Assembly (NCBI GenBank): GCA_024636405.1
Contig: JAGXHC010000155.1
Location: 1 to 23,288, forward strand
Length of the DNA stretch: 23,288 bases
Direction of reading: 5' to 3'
Source: Sulfitobacter sp.
GTDB taxonomy: Bacteria > Pseudomonadota > Alphaproteobacteria > Rhodobacterales > Rhodobacteraceae
A model generated the notes under the pieces. It was not told where the DNA came from. It made no database searches and worked only from the letters and a program-made list of their open reading frames with translations. Made by a program: the position numbers and the translations under genes. Shown here piece after piece: positions 7,598 through 16,368 of the stretch (position 1 is its first letter; each line of letters starts with the position of its first letter).

Positions 7598-9919
7598 TCA
7601 GGTAAAGCGATTGTCACGTGGAAATCCGCGCGGCGCCATGCGCCCGGCACTGGCGCGTTTGCCTTCCCATTCACCCAGATCGGTTTCGGTTCGGGTGCGT
7701 CCCGCAGGATCAAGCCAGATCAACCCCGCCGCACGATCAAACGTGGTGGCATCAGACATGCCTCCGTCCTTGTATTTCTGCAAGCGCACGCCTTTACCGC
7801 GACCCATTTCCGGCAGTTCCGCCAAATCAAAGACCAAAACCTTGCGATTTTCACCCACCGTCGCGACGGAATCGCCCGTTACCGGGCGACAGACCAGTGC
7901 GGACACGTCGCCGCGCACATTCAACACTTGCCTGCCGCTGCGTGTCTGGGCGACAACGTCATCCTCGGGCACGATAAACCCATCACCCGCACTGGACGCG
8001 ACCAGCAATCGCCGCCTCGGCTGGTGGATGAACAGATCGACAATCCGCGCCTCGTTCGGCAAATCGACCATCAGGCGTAGCGGTTCACCCATGCCGCGCC
8101 CGCCGGGCAGGCTGGCCGCGGAAATTGTGTAAAATCGCCCATTTGACCCAAAAACCAGCAAACGGTCCGTGGTCTCTGCATGAAAGATGAACCGCGGCTT
8201 GTCACCATCTTTGAATTTTAGCTCGCGGTTCAGGTCGATGTGGCCCGTCATCGCGCGAATCCAGCCCATTTCGCTGCACACCACGGTAATCGGCTCTCGG
8301 TCGATCATCATCTCGATGGGGACGTCTTCGACTTCTCCGGCGACAGCAAAGGACGTCAGGCGCTGGCCACGGTTGACGCCGTCGATAACCCAATCCTTGC
8401 CGAACTTTTTCTTGGTTTCGCGCAATTGGTCCGCGATAGATGCCCATTGCAGTGCTTCGCTTTCCAGCAAATCCTCAAGGCCTGCGCGCTCTTCCATCAG
8501 GGCGGATTGTTCGCGCAGCAGTTCCAGTTCCTCAAGCCTGCGCAATGACCGCAGACGCATGTTGAGAATGGCGTCGGCCTGAATTTCGCTCAGCGAAATT
8601 TCGTCTGTCGGCGCGGGTGGCACATAATCCGCCTCATCACGCGCACGGACATGTGGTTTGCCCCAATCCTCGGCCATCAGCGCGGCCTTTGGGTCCTCAT
8701 CATACCGAATGATATCGATTACCCTGTCGAGATTCAGAAAGGCGACAATGAACCCTTCGAGCACTTCAAGGCGGTGGTCGATCTTCTCCATCCGGTGCAG
8801 AGACCGGCGCTGCAACACCTCACGGCGGTGATCCAGAAAAGCGCGCAGCACCTCCTTCATCGAACAGACCTTGGGCGTCAGCCCATCGATCAACACGTTC
8901 ATGTTAAGCGAAAACCGGACTTCCAGGTCAGAGTTGCGAAACAGCATGCCCATAAGGACATCAGCGTCCACCGACCGCGAACGCGGTTCGATGATCAGGC
9001 GCACATCTTCCGCACTTTCATCGCGCACATCGCCAAGTATCGGGATCTTCTTAATCTGTATCAGTTCCGCAATCTTTTCGATCAGTCGGGATTTCTGAAC
9101 TTGATAGGGAATTTCAGTTACAACGATCTGCCATTGACCCCGGCCCAGATCCTCAACCGCCCAGCGGCACCGCAGCCGGAACGACCCGCGCCCGGTGCGA
9201 TAAGCATTGGCGATATTCTCGGGCGGCTCGACCAGCACCCCGCCAGTGGGAAAATCCGGGCCGGGGACGTAATTCAAAAGCGTGTCATCGCGGGCGTCCG
9301 GCGTTTTGATCAGATGAATGCAGGCATCGCAAAGCTCAGCAATGTTGTGGGGTGGGATATTGGTGGCCATGCCCACCGCAATGCCCGACGATCCGTTGGC
9401 CAGCAGGTTGGGAAACTGCGCCGGAAGCACCACGGGCTCTGTCAGCGTGCCGTCATAATTCTCCCGGAAATCGACGGCGTTCTCATTCAGCCCTTCCAGC
9501 ATTGCTTCGGCGACGGCGGTCATGCGCGCTTCTGTATAGCGCGAGGCGGCGGGATTATCGCCGTCGATGTTGCCGAAGTTGCCCTGCCCGTCCACCAGCG
9601 GATAGCGGACGTTGAAATCCTGCGCGAGACGCGCCATCGCGTCATAAATCGCCGCATCGCCGTGGGGGTGGTAGTTGCCCATCACATCGCCGCTGATCTT
9701 TGCAGATTTGCGGAATCCACCATTTGACGCCAACCGCAACTCGCGCATCGCAAAAAGGATGCGGCGGTGCACCGGCTTCAGCCCGTCACGGGCATCCGGA
9801 AGGGCGCGGTGCATGATCGTAGACAGCGCATAGGTCAAATATCGATCCCCCAACGCGCGGCGCAGGGGCTCCGATACATCATGGGGATTGGACTTGGGTG
9901 GATCGGTTAGGTCTGACAT
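7598..9919 (-). CDS. parC: DNA topoisomerase IV subunit A
   Basis: Type IIA topoisomerase subunit, 773 residues, which with ParE decatenates replicated chromosomes. The N-terminal breakage-reunion domain carries the catalytic Tyr128 in ASRYTEARM and the HPHGD motif at 84-88; the C-terminal third is a beta-pinwheel of GyrA/ParC type. The start at 9919 gives the usual N-terminus a few residues before [19 protein letters not shown]; the frame is open for another 50 codons upstream but that segment is not ParC-like. In the quinolone-determining region the position equal to Ser80 of E. coli ParC is Ala89, and Glu84 is replaced by Asp93. It heads a minus-strand block with the DUF898 and M48 genes. 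Confidence 0.96.
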   Translation of the reverse strand: MSDLTDPPKSNPHDVSEPLRRALGDRYLTYALSTIMHRALPDARDGLKPVHRRILFAMRELRLASNGGFRKSAKISGDVMGNYHPHGDAAIYDAMARLAQDFNVRYPLVDGQGNFGNIDGDNPAASRYTEARMTAVAEAMLEGLNENAVDFRENYDGTLTEPVVLPAQFPNLLANGSSGIAVGMATNIPPHNIAELCDACIHLIKTPDARDDTLLNYVPGPDFPTGGVLVEPPENIANAYRTGRGSFRLRCRWAVEDLGRGQWQIVVTEIPYQVQKSRLIEKIAELIQIKKIPILGDVRDESAEDVRLIIEPRSRSVDADVLMGMLFRNSDLEVRFSLNMNVLIDGLTPKVCSMKEVLRAFLDHRREVLQRRSLHRMEKIDHRLEVLEGFIVAFLNLDRVIDIIRYDEDPKAALMAEDWGKPHVRARDEADYVPPAPTDEISLSEIQADAILNMRLRSLRRLEELELLREQSALMEERAGLEDLLESEALQWASIADQLRETKKKFGKDWVIDGVNRGQRLTSFAVAGEVEDVPIEMMIDREPITVVCSEMGWIRAMTGHIDLNRELKFKDGDKPRFIFHAETTDRLLVFGSNGRFYTISAASLPGGRGMGEPLRLMVDLPNEARIVDLFIHQPRRRLLVASSAGDGFIVPEDDVVAQTRSGRQVLNVRGDVSALVCRPVTGDSVATVGENRKVLVFDLAELPEMGRGKGVRLQKYKDGGMSDATTFDRAAGLIWLDPAGRTRTETDLGEWEGKRASAGRMAPRGFPRDNRFT

Positions 9920-10138
9920 GCAGGCTGTGTAGCCAAGCGTGCCCTGTGCGGCAAGCGCCCGATTGCCGTGCTGGATCGTACGCACCGTGCAGGCCAGGCA
10001 CACATCAATATTGGATGTGCGGTCTGGTGAGGCAGTTTTTTGAAATTCACCCTGCCGGAAGCGCCGCAAATTTGATATTGAACCAACAGAGGCACTTGTG
10101 CGTTACGCTTCTGACAGGAACGTGAGCGGAGCAGTACC

Positions 10139-10801
10139 ATGAAAAAATTAATTCTATTCTCTTTTGGCTTTATGGGCTGGGTTTTTTACGTGATGAGCGG
10201 CGGAGCCGATTTTCAGCCCGCCAGCGTTCGAGCGACGGCGCAGACTTCTGAACAAGTCGAACAAAAGACCCTTGATGACGTCTCAGAAGTTGTCGTTGCC
10301 GATCTGTCTCAATCGTCGACAGCACCTAAATCCGCGTTTGCAGATACAAATCTGGCACTGCGTGATGATGACGTAACACGTGTCGCACTGAACCTGACCA
10401 CATTGCGCGATCCGTCAAATCAAAGCGAAACAACCGCACTTGAGCCGCAACCTGCTGCACTGGATCGGACTGATCTGAATGCCGTGCCGGTTAACGCAGG
10501 CTACACGACCGCAAGCGCGGACACCCCGGCCATCATTCCAAGCCTGATTGTCTCTGGCGACGCTGGTGCCAACCAACAGACTGTTTCTTCCAACGTTGGC
10601 TACGGCGACATTCGCATCGTAACCGGGACACGTGTCAACGTCCGCGGCGGACCGGGCACGAACTACGGCGTGGTCACCAAATTGGGCGCAGGCGATTCAG
10701 TGGAAATCATCGAAGATGACGGACAGGGTTGGGTCAAGATGCGCCCGGTTGATGGTGGTCCCGAAGGCTGGATGGCCGATTTCCTGCTGGTCAACGGCTA
10801 A
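10139..10801 (+). CDS. Membrane-anchored bacterial SH3-domain protein
   Basis: Protein of 220 residues. An uncleaved or signal-type hydrophobic segment at about 3-20 is followed by a long Thr/Ser/Ala/Asp-rich, low-complexity region (about 30-150) and a C-terminal SH3b domain (about 155-218) with the typical TRVNVRGGPGTNYGVV start and EGWMADFLL end. Such domains usually bind peptidoglycan or peptides in the periplasm, so an envelope role is likely; no enzymatic domain is present. GGAG at 10128-10131 lies seven bases before the ATG. It is divergent from parC and followed by a strong hairpin terminator. Confidence 0.85.
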   Translation: MKKLILFSFGFMGWVFYVMSGGADFQPASVRATAQTSEQVEQKTLDDVSEVVVADLSQSSTAPKSAFADTNLALRDDDVTRVALNLTTLRDPSNQSETTALEPQPAALDRTDLNAVPVNAGYTTASADTPAIIPSLIVSGDAGANQQTVSSNVGYGDIRIVTGTRVNVRGGPGTNYGVVTKLGAGDSVEIIEDDGQGWVKMRPVDGGPEGWMADFLLVNG

Positions 10802-10834
10802 ACTGATTGCCAAAGCCGTTGTCGCGATCCAAGT

Positions 10835-10860
10835 AAGGCCTCCAACATGGGGGCCTTTTT
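10835..10860 (+). terminator. Hairpin terminator after the SH3 gene, overlapping the next gene's start
   Basis: Left arm aaggcctcc 10835-10843, loop aacat 10844-10848, right arm gggggcctt 10849-10857, with one G-U wobble, followed by a T run ending at 10860. This is a textbook intrinsic terminator for the SH3 gene. The ATG of the short-chain dehydrogenase at 10862 follows the T run after a single base, and a second possible ATG (10847) lies at the loop-stem junction. Confidence 0.85.
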
Positions 10861-10861
10861 A

Positions 10862-11608
10862 ATGTCTGAACGTACCATCCTGATCACTGGCTGTTCGTCC
10901 GGTATCGGCCTTGCCGCCGCGTATGGTTTGCGCAGTCGCGGTTGGCGGGTCTTTGCGACCTGCAAACAGGAAAAGGACTGCGAAAGATTGCGTGCCGAGG
11001 GCTTTGACAGTCAGCAGCTTGATTACACAGACGAAAACAGCATCAGCGCCGCACTGCTTCAGGTGCTGGACGCCACGGGCGGCACGTTGGACGCGCTGTT
11101 CAACAACGGTGCTCACGCAACCCCCGGTGCGGTCGAGGATTTGCCCACCGCCGCACTGCGCGAAATATTCGAGTCAAACTTCTTTGGTTGGCACAGCTTG
11201 ACCCGCGCGGTGCTGCCAGTAATGCGCAAACAGGGTCATGGACGCATCGTGCAATGTTCCTCTGTGCTGGGACTGGTAACAATGCCTTGGCGTGGGGCCT
11301 ACAACAGCACGAAATTTGCGTTGGAAGGTCTGACAGATACCCTCCGAATCGAGATGCGCGATACAAATATTAAACTCGTTCTGATCGAGCCGGGGCCGGT
11401 CACTTCAAAAATCAGGGTCAACTCGATTCCGCACTTTGAGCGCTGGATCGATTGGAAAGCATCGCCCCGCGCGGCCCAATACGAAGAAAAGCTGCGCAAG
11501 CGGCTGTACCAAAGCCGTGACAAACCAGACATGTTTGAACAGCCGCCCGAAGCTGTTGTGAAACGGCTGATCCACGCGGTTGAATCGTCGCGGCCGAAGT
11601 CCCGCTAA
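10862..11608 (+). CDS. Short-chain dehydrogenase/reductase, C-terminally truncated by an in-frame TAA
   Basis: NAD(P)-dependent SDR oxidoreductase of 248 residues as encoded. Cofactor motif TGCSSGIG at 9-16, NNG at 81-83, catalytic Ser133/134, Tyr147 and Lys151 (YNSTK) are intact. The substrate is unknown. The frame stops at TAA (11606-11608) but continues in the same frame for 27 more codons to TGA at 11690. The hidden tail reads YVTKPTYLMGFLRR and ends in DWVLSR, which matches the usual C-terminus of this SDR subfamily (RYYVTxPTY). One base change from a Tyr codon would explain it. The start is uncertain: ATG 10862 follows a G run, whereas ATG 10847 has AAGG eight bases upstream; both lie in or next to a terminator hairpin. 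Confidence 0.85.
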   Translation: MSERTILITGCSSGIGLAAAYGLRSRGWRVFATCKQEKDCERLRAEGFDSQQLDYTDENSISAALLQVLDATGGTLDALFNNGAHATPGAVEDLPTAALREIFESNFFGWHSLTRAVLPVMRKQGHGRIVQCSSVLGLVTMPWRGAYNSTKFALEGLTDTLRIEMRDTNIKLVLIEPGPVTSKIRVNSIPHFERWIDWKASPRAAQYEEKLRKRLYQSRDKPDMFEQPPEAVVKRLIHAVESSRPKSR

Positions 11609-11752
11609 TATGTGACAAAACCGACCTATCTCATGGGGTTCCTGCGCCGCATCCTGCCGACCAGTGCGCTTGACTGGGTGTTGAGCCGATGAAAACTGTT
11701 GTAGGACGGTCTTGTCCAGCTACATGACTGGGCAGCGCAAAAGGAAAACGCC

Positions 11753-11956
11753 ATGGCCGACCCGCTTTTTATTATCGTCCTGATCGCCGTCGCGGCAGTG
11801 GTCGTCGTTCTGATGTTCGGCATCGGCGGGTTTGCAACAGGCGGCGGGTTCAACAAACGCAACGCGAACAAGCTGATGCGGTGGCGCATCATCACCCAGT
11901 TTATCGCCGTTCTGTTGATCCTGCTTTACGTCTATCTGCGAAAGGACGCTGGCTGA
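11753..11956 (+). CDS. Twin-transmembrane small protein (HIG1-like)
   Basis: A 67-residue protein with two hydrophobic helices (about 5-28 and 46-63) joined by a glycine- and asparagine-rich basic loop with GGGFNKRNANKLMRWR. This matches small twin-transmembrane proteins of Rhodobacterales related to the HIG1 domain, whose eukaryotic members associate with respiratory complexes. An AAGGA site precedes the ATG. The stop codon TGA shares its last base with the ATG of the adenosyltransferase (TGATG), so the two are translationally coupled. The role in this organism is unknown. Confidence 0.85.
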   Translation: MADPLFIIVLIAVAAVVVVLMFGIGGFATGGGFNKRNANKLMRWRIITQFIAVLLILLYVYLRKDAG

Positions 11957-12528
11957 TGGTTGTTTTGAACAAGATCTACACCCGTACCGGGGATGCAGGC
12001 ACCACCGCGCTTGGCAACGGGAAACGTGTGGCTAAATATGATGCACGTGTAGAGGCTTACGGCACAAGCGATGAACTGAACTGTTTCGTTGGCGTTGCGC
12101 GGCTTGAAGCCGAGGACGAAACCGACCTCGCGCTTTCGCGTATCCAGAATGACCTTTTTGATCTGGGTGCGGACCTGTGCCGACCGGACATGGCGGCAGA
12201 CAAAGACGCGGAATATCCGCCGTTGCGCATGACCTCCGATCAGGTGGACCGGTTGGAGCGTGAGATTGACGTGATGAACGCAGATCTAGAACCGCTGCGC
12301 AGTTTCATTCTACCCGGAGGTCGGGCGTTGGCGGCGCATCTGCATGTCTGCCGCACGGTTGCACGCCGCGCAGAGCGTCTGGCGGTGGTGCTGTCGGAGG
12401 CTGAGACGATCAATCCCGTGGCGGTGAAATATCTCAACCGGCTGAGCGACTGGTTTTTCGTAGCCGCGCGCATGGCCAATAACGGTGGCGTTGATGATGT
12501 GCTTTGGGTTCCGGGCGCGAACCGTTGA
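11956..12528 (+). CDS. pduO: PduO-type cob(I)alamin adenosyltransferase
   Basis: Transfers the adenosyl group of ATP to cob(I)alamin to make adenosylcobalamin, the cofactor of enzymes such as methylmalonyl-CoA mutase. The 190-residue product has the ATP-binding N-terminus YTRTGDAGTT at 8-17, the helical bundle core, RTVARRAER at 133-141 and NRLSDWFFVAAR at 161-172, all hallmarks of the PduO/MMAB family. The start is set at 11956 because it overlaps the upstream stop by one base and gives the conserved N-terminus. About 207 bases separate its stop from etfB; I see no strong terminator there. Confidence 0.93.
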   Translation: MVVLNKIYTRTGDAGTTALGNGKRVAKYDARVEAYGTSDELNCFVGVARLEAEDETDLALSRIQNDLFDLGADLCRPDMAADKDAEYPPLRMTSDQVDRLEREIDVMNADLEPLRSFILPGGRALAAHLHVCRTVARRAERLAVVLSEAETINPVAVKYLNRLSDWFFVAARMANNGGVDDVLWVPGANR

Positions 12529-12720
12529 ACCTGCTGAGCACAAAGGGCTCCTGTCGGCAGAAGCAGGCATTTGGCGGCGACAGAACCAAACAATCGCGCA
12601 GACGCGGCGTCCAAGATGCCGCATTTGCCGATTTTGGCCTGTCTTGCAGCGCCGGGCTTCGTTAAACCCTGACGGGAGAGTGAAGAAGACCGGCCCGAAA
12701 GGGTCCGCGTCATAAACCGA

Positions 12721-12735
12721 GGAGAGAGAACGCCC
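12721..12735 (+). promoter_or_regulatory. Ribosome binding site of etfB
   Basis: GAGGAGAGAG sits five to fifteen bases before the etfB ATG and is a strong Shine-Dalgarno sequence. The remaining part of the 12529-12735 interval holds no convincing promoter or gene to my eye. Confidence 0.6.
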
Positions 12736-13494
12736 ATGAAGGTACTGGTGCCTGTCAAACGCGTGATCGACTACAACGTGAAAGTGCGCGTCAAAGCGGA
12801 CGGATCGGGTGTTGATCTCGCCAATGTGAAAATGTCGATGAACCCATTTGACGAAATTTCCGTCGAACAGGCCATACGTCTGAAGGAATCCGGGCAGGCC
12901 GATGAGGTCGTTGTGGTTTCCATCGGAGTGAAGCAGGCCCAGGAAACCCTGCGCACGGCGCTGGCCATGGGCGCGGACCGCGCGATCCTTGTTGTTGCCA
13001 CAGATGACGTTCACAAAGACATCGAACCGCTCGCCGTTGCCAAGATCCTCAAGGCGATTGTGGATGAGGAAAAGCCGGGTCTGGTGCTTTGCGGGAAACA
13101 GGCGATCGACAACGACATGAATGCCACCGGTCAGATGTTGGCGGCGTTGCTGGGTTGGTCGCAGGCCACGTTCGCGTCTAAAGTCGAGATTGACGGCGAT
13201 CATGCATCGGTCACGCGTGAAGTGGACGGCGGTTTGCAAACCATCAAGGTCAAGATGCCAACAGTCGTAACCGTCGATCTGCGCCTGAACGAGCCGCGCT
13301 ATGCTTCGTTGCCCAATATAATGAAGGCGAAAAAGAAGCCGCTGGATGAAAAGTCGCCCGAAGATTATGGCGTCGACGTCACCAACCGACTTGAGATCGT
13401 GAAAACGGTCGAACCTGAGGCGCGCGCCGCAGGGATCAAGGTGGGTTCGGTTGACGAACTGGTGGCGAAACTCAAAGAAGTGGGGGCTGTATAA
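12736..13494 (+). CDS. etfB: Electron transfer flavoprotein, beta subunit
   Basis: The 252-residue beta subunit binds AMP and, with EtfA, carries electrons from acyl-CoA and related dehydrogenases to ETF-ubiquinone oxidoreductase. The ETF-beta signature [20 protein letters not shown] spans residues 181-200 and forms the recognition loop that docks partner dehydrogenases. Length is normal for the group I (mitochondrial-like) ETF. The TAA stop overlaps the etfA start by one base (TAATG), so the subunits are made in a coupled way. Confidence 0.97.
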   Translation: MKVLVPVKRVIDYNVKVRVKADGSGVDLANVKMSMNPFDEISVEQAIRLKESGQADEVVVVSIGVKQAQETLRTALAMGADRAILVVATDDVHKDIEPLAVAKILKAIVDEEKPGLVLCGKQAIDNDMNATGQMLAALLGWSQATFASKVEIDGDHASVTREVDGGLQTIKVKMPTVVTVDLRLNEPRYASLPNIMKAKKKPLDEKSPEDYGVDVTNRLEIVKTVEPEARAAGIKVGSVDELVAKLKEVGAV

Positions 13495-14420
13495 TGGCTG
13501 TTCTTCTCCTTGCAGAAGTGACCGATGGTGAACTGGCGATGGATGCCACCGCCAAGGCTGTGACCGCTGCGCAGAAATTGGGCGACGTAACCGCGCTTTG
13601 TTGTGGCGCCCATGCTGCGGCGGCCGGCGAAAGCGCTTCCAAGATTTCCGGCGTAAGCAAAGTTTTGGTGGCCGAAGATCCCTCCTTGGGTCATCGACTG
13701 GCAGAAGCGACTGCGGCGTTGATCGTGTCGCTTGCTGGTGATTACGACCACATCGTAGCGCCGGCAACAACGGACGCCAAAAATGTGATGCCCCGTGTTG
13801 CGGCATTGCTGGACGTGATGATCATCTCCGACGCTTCCGGCGTTGTGGATGGTGACACGTTTGAGCGCCCGATCTATGCCGGCAACGCGGTGCAAACAGT
13901 CAAATCAAAGGACGCGAAAAAGGTCATCACCTTCCGCACGTCTACCTTTGATGCCGCCGGGGATGGCGGTTCCGCCCCCATTGAGACGATTGGCGCTGTT
14001 GAAAATCCTGGCCTGTCCGAATGGATCGAAGACAAGGTTGCCGCAAGCGATCGTCCTGAGTTGACGTCGGCTGGCGTTGTTGTCTCTGGGGGCCGCGGCG
14101 TTGGTTCCGAAGATGACTTCGCCCTGATCGAGAAACTGGCCGACAAACTGGGTGCCGCCGTCGGCGCATCCCGCGCCGCTGTCGACAGTGGCTATGCGCC
14201 TAACGATTGGCAGGTTGGCCAAACCGGCAAAGTTGTGGCGCCTGATCTGTACGTGGCTGTGGGCATTTCCGGTGCGATTCAACACCTTGCCGGCATGAAG
14301 GACAGCAAGATCATCGTCGCGATCAACAAGGACGAAGAGGCGCCTATTTTTCAGGTGGCCGATTTCGGCCTTGTGGCCGACCTGTTCGAGGCTGTGCCGG
14401 AATTGATCGAAAAACTCTGA
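13494..14420 (+). CDS. etfA: Electron transfer flavoprotein, alpha subunit
   Basis: The 308-residue alpha subunit holds FAD. The C-terminal FAD-binding domain is evident from VSGGRGVG (around 200), the SGAIQHLAGMKDS motif and IVAINKDEEAPIFQVADFG, followed by DLFEAVPEL. It directly follows etfB with a one-base overlap. The gene ends 30 bases before a hairpin terminator, so etfBA is a two-gene unit. The nearby 3-hydroxybutyryl-CoA dehydrogenase fits a shared role in acyl-CoA oxidation. Confidence 0.97.
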   Translation: MAVLLLAEVTDGELAMDATAKAVTAAQKLGDVTALCCGAHAAAAGESASKISGVSKVLVAEDPSLGHRLAEATAALIVSLAGDYDHIVAPATTDAKNVMPRVAALLDVMIISDASGVVDGDTFERPIYAGNAVQTVKSKDAKKVITFRTSTFDAAGDGGSAPIETIGAVENPGLSEWIEDKVAASDRPELTSAGVVVSGGRGVGSEDDFALIEKLADKLGAAVGASRAAVDSGYAPNDWQVGQTGKVVAPDLYVAVGISGAIQHLAGMKDSKIIVAINKDEEAPIFQVADFGLVADLFEAVPELIEKL

Positions 14421-14450
14421 TCCGGCGCAGTCTCATCTGAAGCAATCGAT

Positions 14451-14480
14451 ATGGCCCGCCGCCACAGGCGGGCCATTTTC
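14451..14480. terminator. Hairpin terminator between convergent etfA and the DUF6473-like gene
   Basis: Perfect 10-bp stem atggcccgcc (14451-14460) and ggcgggccat (14467-14476) with a six-base loop, followed by a short T run on the plus strand. It can end the etfBA transcript. It also lies just past the stop of the minus-strand gene and may serve both. Confidence 0.75.
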
Positions 14481-14483
14481 ATG

Positions 14484-15317
14484 TCAACGCATGGCTCGGA
14501 TCGTGGCGATCACCGCATCGGCTGCTTCGCGGTGCAGACCAGGGCCCATAATTTCCGCAGCGACCATCTCCTCCATCTGGGAAAAGATCATACCGTCGGT
14601 TCCCGCGGCCATAGCTTCGTCCGATGCCACGACTTCGATTGTCGCTGTGGCGTGCTCGCTGATATCGTCCAGCATTTCGCGGGTGATAAACAACGGATCA
14701 GGGCCCAACCCTTCTTCATCGCGTTTCGCATTGTCAAAAGGCGCATGATCGGCCAGCCAAAGCAACACTACCTTACCCCGTATCTGCCCCAGTATCAGCC
14801 GCATGCGCGCCAGCCACGCCTGTTGAAGTTCATGTCTTACGGCGGCAAAACGCTCCGGCGAGACCCGCTGAAGCTGGGTCAACATATGCTTCGTAAAATG
14901 AAACGCAGAAAAATCAACCTCCCGAAAGATGGTGCTGAGCAGCATTGATGGCGCCACGAAGCGGTCATTGCGGCGCGGATGCACAGTGTAGAACCGGTTG
15001 GTCATGTTCTGTGCGCCGACGATCTGGATCACTGCAATATCCGCTGCCGAAGCGGCGCGAAGCACAAATGGATCGTGCGCAAACGCGTCAATCCCTGCGT
15101 TTGGCTGTCCGAAATTCACGCAAGGCTTTCCGACAGCCTCCTCCACCAGTGCCGGAAATGGGGTTTCAATGAACCTTCCATACGTTTCTGTGCCACCCAG
15201 AAACGCAAAGTGCGGTCGTTCAAGATTGCGCCGCGGTCCGCGAAACAAGAGTTTCGACGTCCCATAACGGCACGGCAAATAGTCAAGGGCCCCCGGCCCC
15301 AGCACATCATAGGTCAT
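14484..15317 (-). CDS. DUF6473-like protein of unknown function
   Basis: A 277-residue soluble protein. I recognise it as resembling the DUF6473 group of roseobacters, with FLGGTETYGRF (about 39-49), NFGQPNAGIDAF and VGAQNMTNRFY as conserved-looking stretches. The order of a GT-rich first block, a later G-A-x-N block and a C-terminal His in GPGLHREAAD recalls a degenerate SGNH-hydrolase layout, but the GDS serine is not evident, so activity is unproven. The ATG at 15317 has AAGGTGGG about five bases upstream. It is divergent from the 3-hydroxyacyl-CoA dehydrogenase gene and converges on etfA; nothing in the context fixes its role. Confidence 0.75.
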   Translation of the reverse strand: MTYDVLGPGALDYLPCRYGTSKLLFRGPRRNLERPHFAFLGGTETYGRFIETPFPALVEEAVGKPCVNFGQPNAGIDAFAHDPFVLRAASAADIAVIQIVGAQNMTNRFYTVHPRRNDRFVAPSMLLSTIFREVDFSAFHFTKHMLTQLQRVSPERFAAVRHELQQAWLARMRLILGQIRGKVVLLWLADHAPFDNAKRDEEGLGPDPLFITREMLDDISEHATATIEVVASDEAMAAGTDGMIFSQMEEMVAAEIMGPGLHREAADAVIATIRAMR

Positions 15318-15426
15318 ACACCCACCTTTTTTAACTCACCCACGGAGAACATCGCAGCACCGATTTGCGATTCTCTTAACGGTGCCATTTGCCGCAATAT
15401 TTACCGATCCCGTCCCCTTGCGGCGG

Positions 15427-15435
15427 CCCCCCCCC
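15427..15435 (+). repeat. Nine-cytosine homopolymer upstream of the 3-hydroxyacyl-CoA dehydrogenase gene
   Basis: An uninterrupted run of nine C lies 38 bases before the ATG, between a weak TTGCGG (15418-15423) and TATTGT (15442-15447). Runs of this length are prone to slippage. Confidence 0.8.
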
Positions 15436-15473
15436 GCGCCCTATTGTGACACAGCAGCAGCAAGGGACACCGC

Positions 15474-16349
15474 ATGGACATCCAGACAATCGGCATCGTG
15501 GGCGCAGGCCAGATGGGCAACGGGATTGCGCATGTTATGGCGCTTGCCGGCTATGATGTGTTGGTGAATGACGTCAGCGCCGAGGCCCTGGAAAAGGGAT
15601 TGGAGACGATTACCGGTAACCTTGACCGCCAGGTCAGCCGCGAAAAGATCACCCAGGATGACCGCGACGGTGCCTTGGCCCGTATCAAGACCACGCAAAA
15701 GCTGGCAGAGTTGGGCCAGTGTGATCTTGTCATTGAATCCGCAACCGAACGTGAAACTGTCAAACAGGCCATTTTCGAAGACCTGCTACCCCATTTGAAA
15801 CCCGAAACAATTCTGACGTCCAATACCTCTTCGATCTCCATCACACGTTTGGCCAGCCGTACGGATCGGCCCGAAAAGTTCATGGGCTTTCACTTTATGA
15901 ATCCGGTGCCGGTGATGCAACTGGTTGAGCTTATACGCGGAATCGCGACGGATGAGCCAACCTTCAAGGCATGTAAGGCTGTCGTGGATCGACTGGGCAA
16001 AACCGCTGCAAGCGCCGAAGATTTCCCGGCATTCATCGTTAACCGCATTCTGATGCCGATGATCAACGAAGCGGTCTATACGCTTTATGAAGGTGTCGGG
16101 AATGTGCAGTCGATCGACAATTCAATGAAACTGGGCGCGAACCATCCGATGGGACCGTTGGAACTGGCGGATTTTATCGGGTTGGACACCTGCCTGGCCA
16201 TTATGAACGTACTGCACGACGGTCTGGCAGATACCAAATACCGGCCCTGCCCTCTGCTTACCAAGTATGTTGAGGCCGGTTGGCTGGGCCGCAAGACCCA
16301 ACGTGGATTTTATGATTATCGCGGTGATACCCCGGTTCCGACCCGCTGA
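15474..16349 (+). CDS. hbd: 3-hydroxybutyryl-CoA dehydrogenase
   Basis: NAD(P)-dependent oxidation or reduction of 3-hydroxyacyl-CoA, as a stand-alone enzyme of 291 residues. The Rossmann motif GAGQMGNG is at 10-17. Catalytic residues align with the family: Ser119 in SNTSSISI, His140 in GFHFMNPVPVM and Asn190 in FIVNR, with Glu152 forming the usual dyad with His. NHPMGPLELADFIGLD is the C-terminal domain signature. AAGGG lies eleven bases before the ATG. It may work in butyrate, polyhydroxybutyrate or aromatic acid degradation; sequence alone does not separate these. It converges on the acyltransferase gene with 19 bases between and no clear terminator. Confidence 0.95.
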   Translation: MDIQTIGIVGAGQMGNGIAHVMALAGYDVLVNDVSAEALEKGLETITGNLDRQVSREKITQDDRDGALARIKTTQKLAELGQCDLVIESATERETVKQAIFEDLLPHLKPETILTSNTSSISITRLASRTDRPEKFMGFHFMNPVPVMQLVELIRGIATDEPTFKACKAVVDRLGKTAASAEDFPAFIVNRILMPMINEAVYTLYEGVGNVQSIDNSMKLGANHPMGPLELADFIGLDTCLAIMNVLHDGLADTKYRPCPLLTKYVEAGWLGRKTQRGFYDYRGDTPVPTR

Positions 16350-16368
16350 ACCCAGCGAGACGGCACCG

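Noticed and set aside
8651..9727. 358-codon plus-strand frame inside parC
   Set aside because: Antisense shadow of parC with His/Gln/Arg-rich composition and no ribosome binding site or motif.
10001..10019. Inverted repeat CACATC-N7-GATGTG between parC and the SH3 gene
   Set aside because: Only six paired bases and no supporting promoter elements nearby; it could easily be chance.
9920..10069. N-terminal extension of ParC by 50 residues
   Set aside because: The extension is Cys/Arg-rich and unlike ParC; the conserved N-terminus begins shortly after the internal ATG at 9919.
12310..13806. 498-codon open frame on the minus strand opposite pduO, etfB and etfA
   Set aside because: It lies wholly antisense to three well-recognised genes, is rich in Arg/His as expected of a GC-rich shadow frame, and has no recognisable motif.
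16350..16368. Terminator between the convergent hbd and acyltransferase genes
   Set aside because: The 19-base gap has no stable GC-rich stem followed by T residues.
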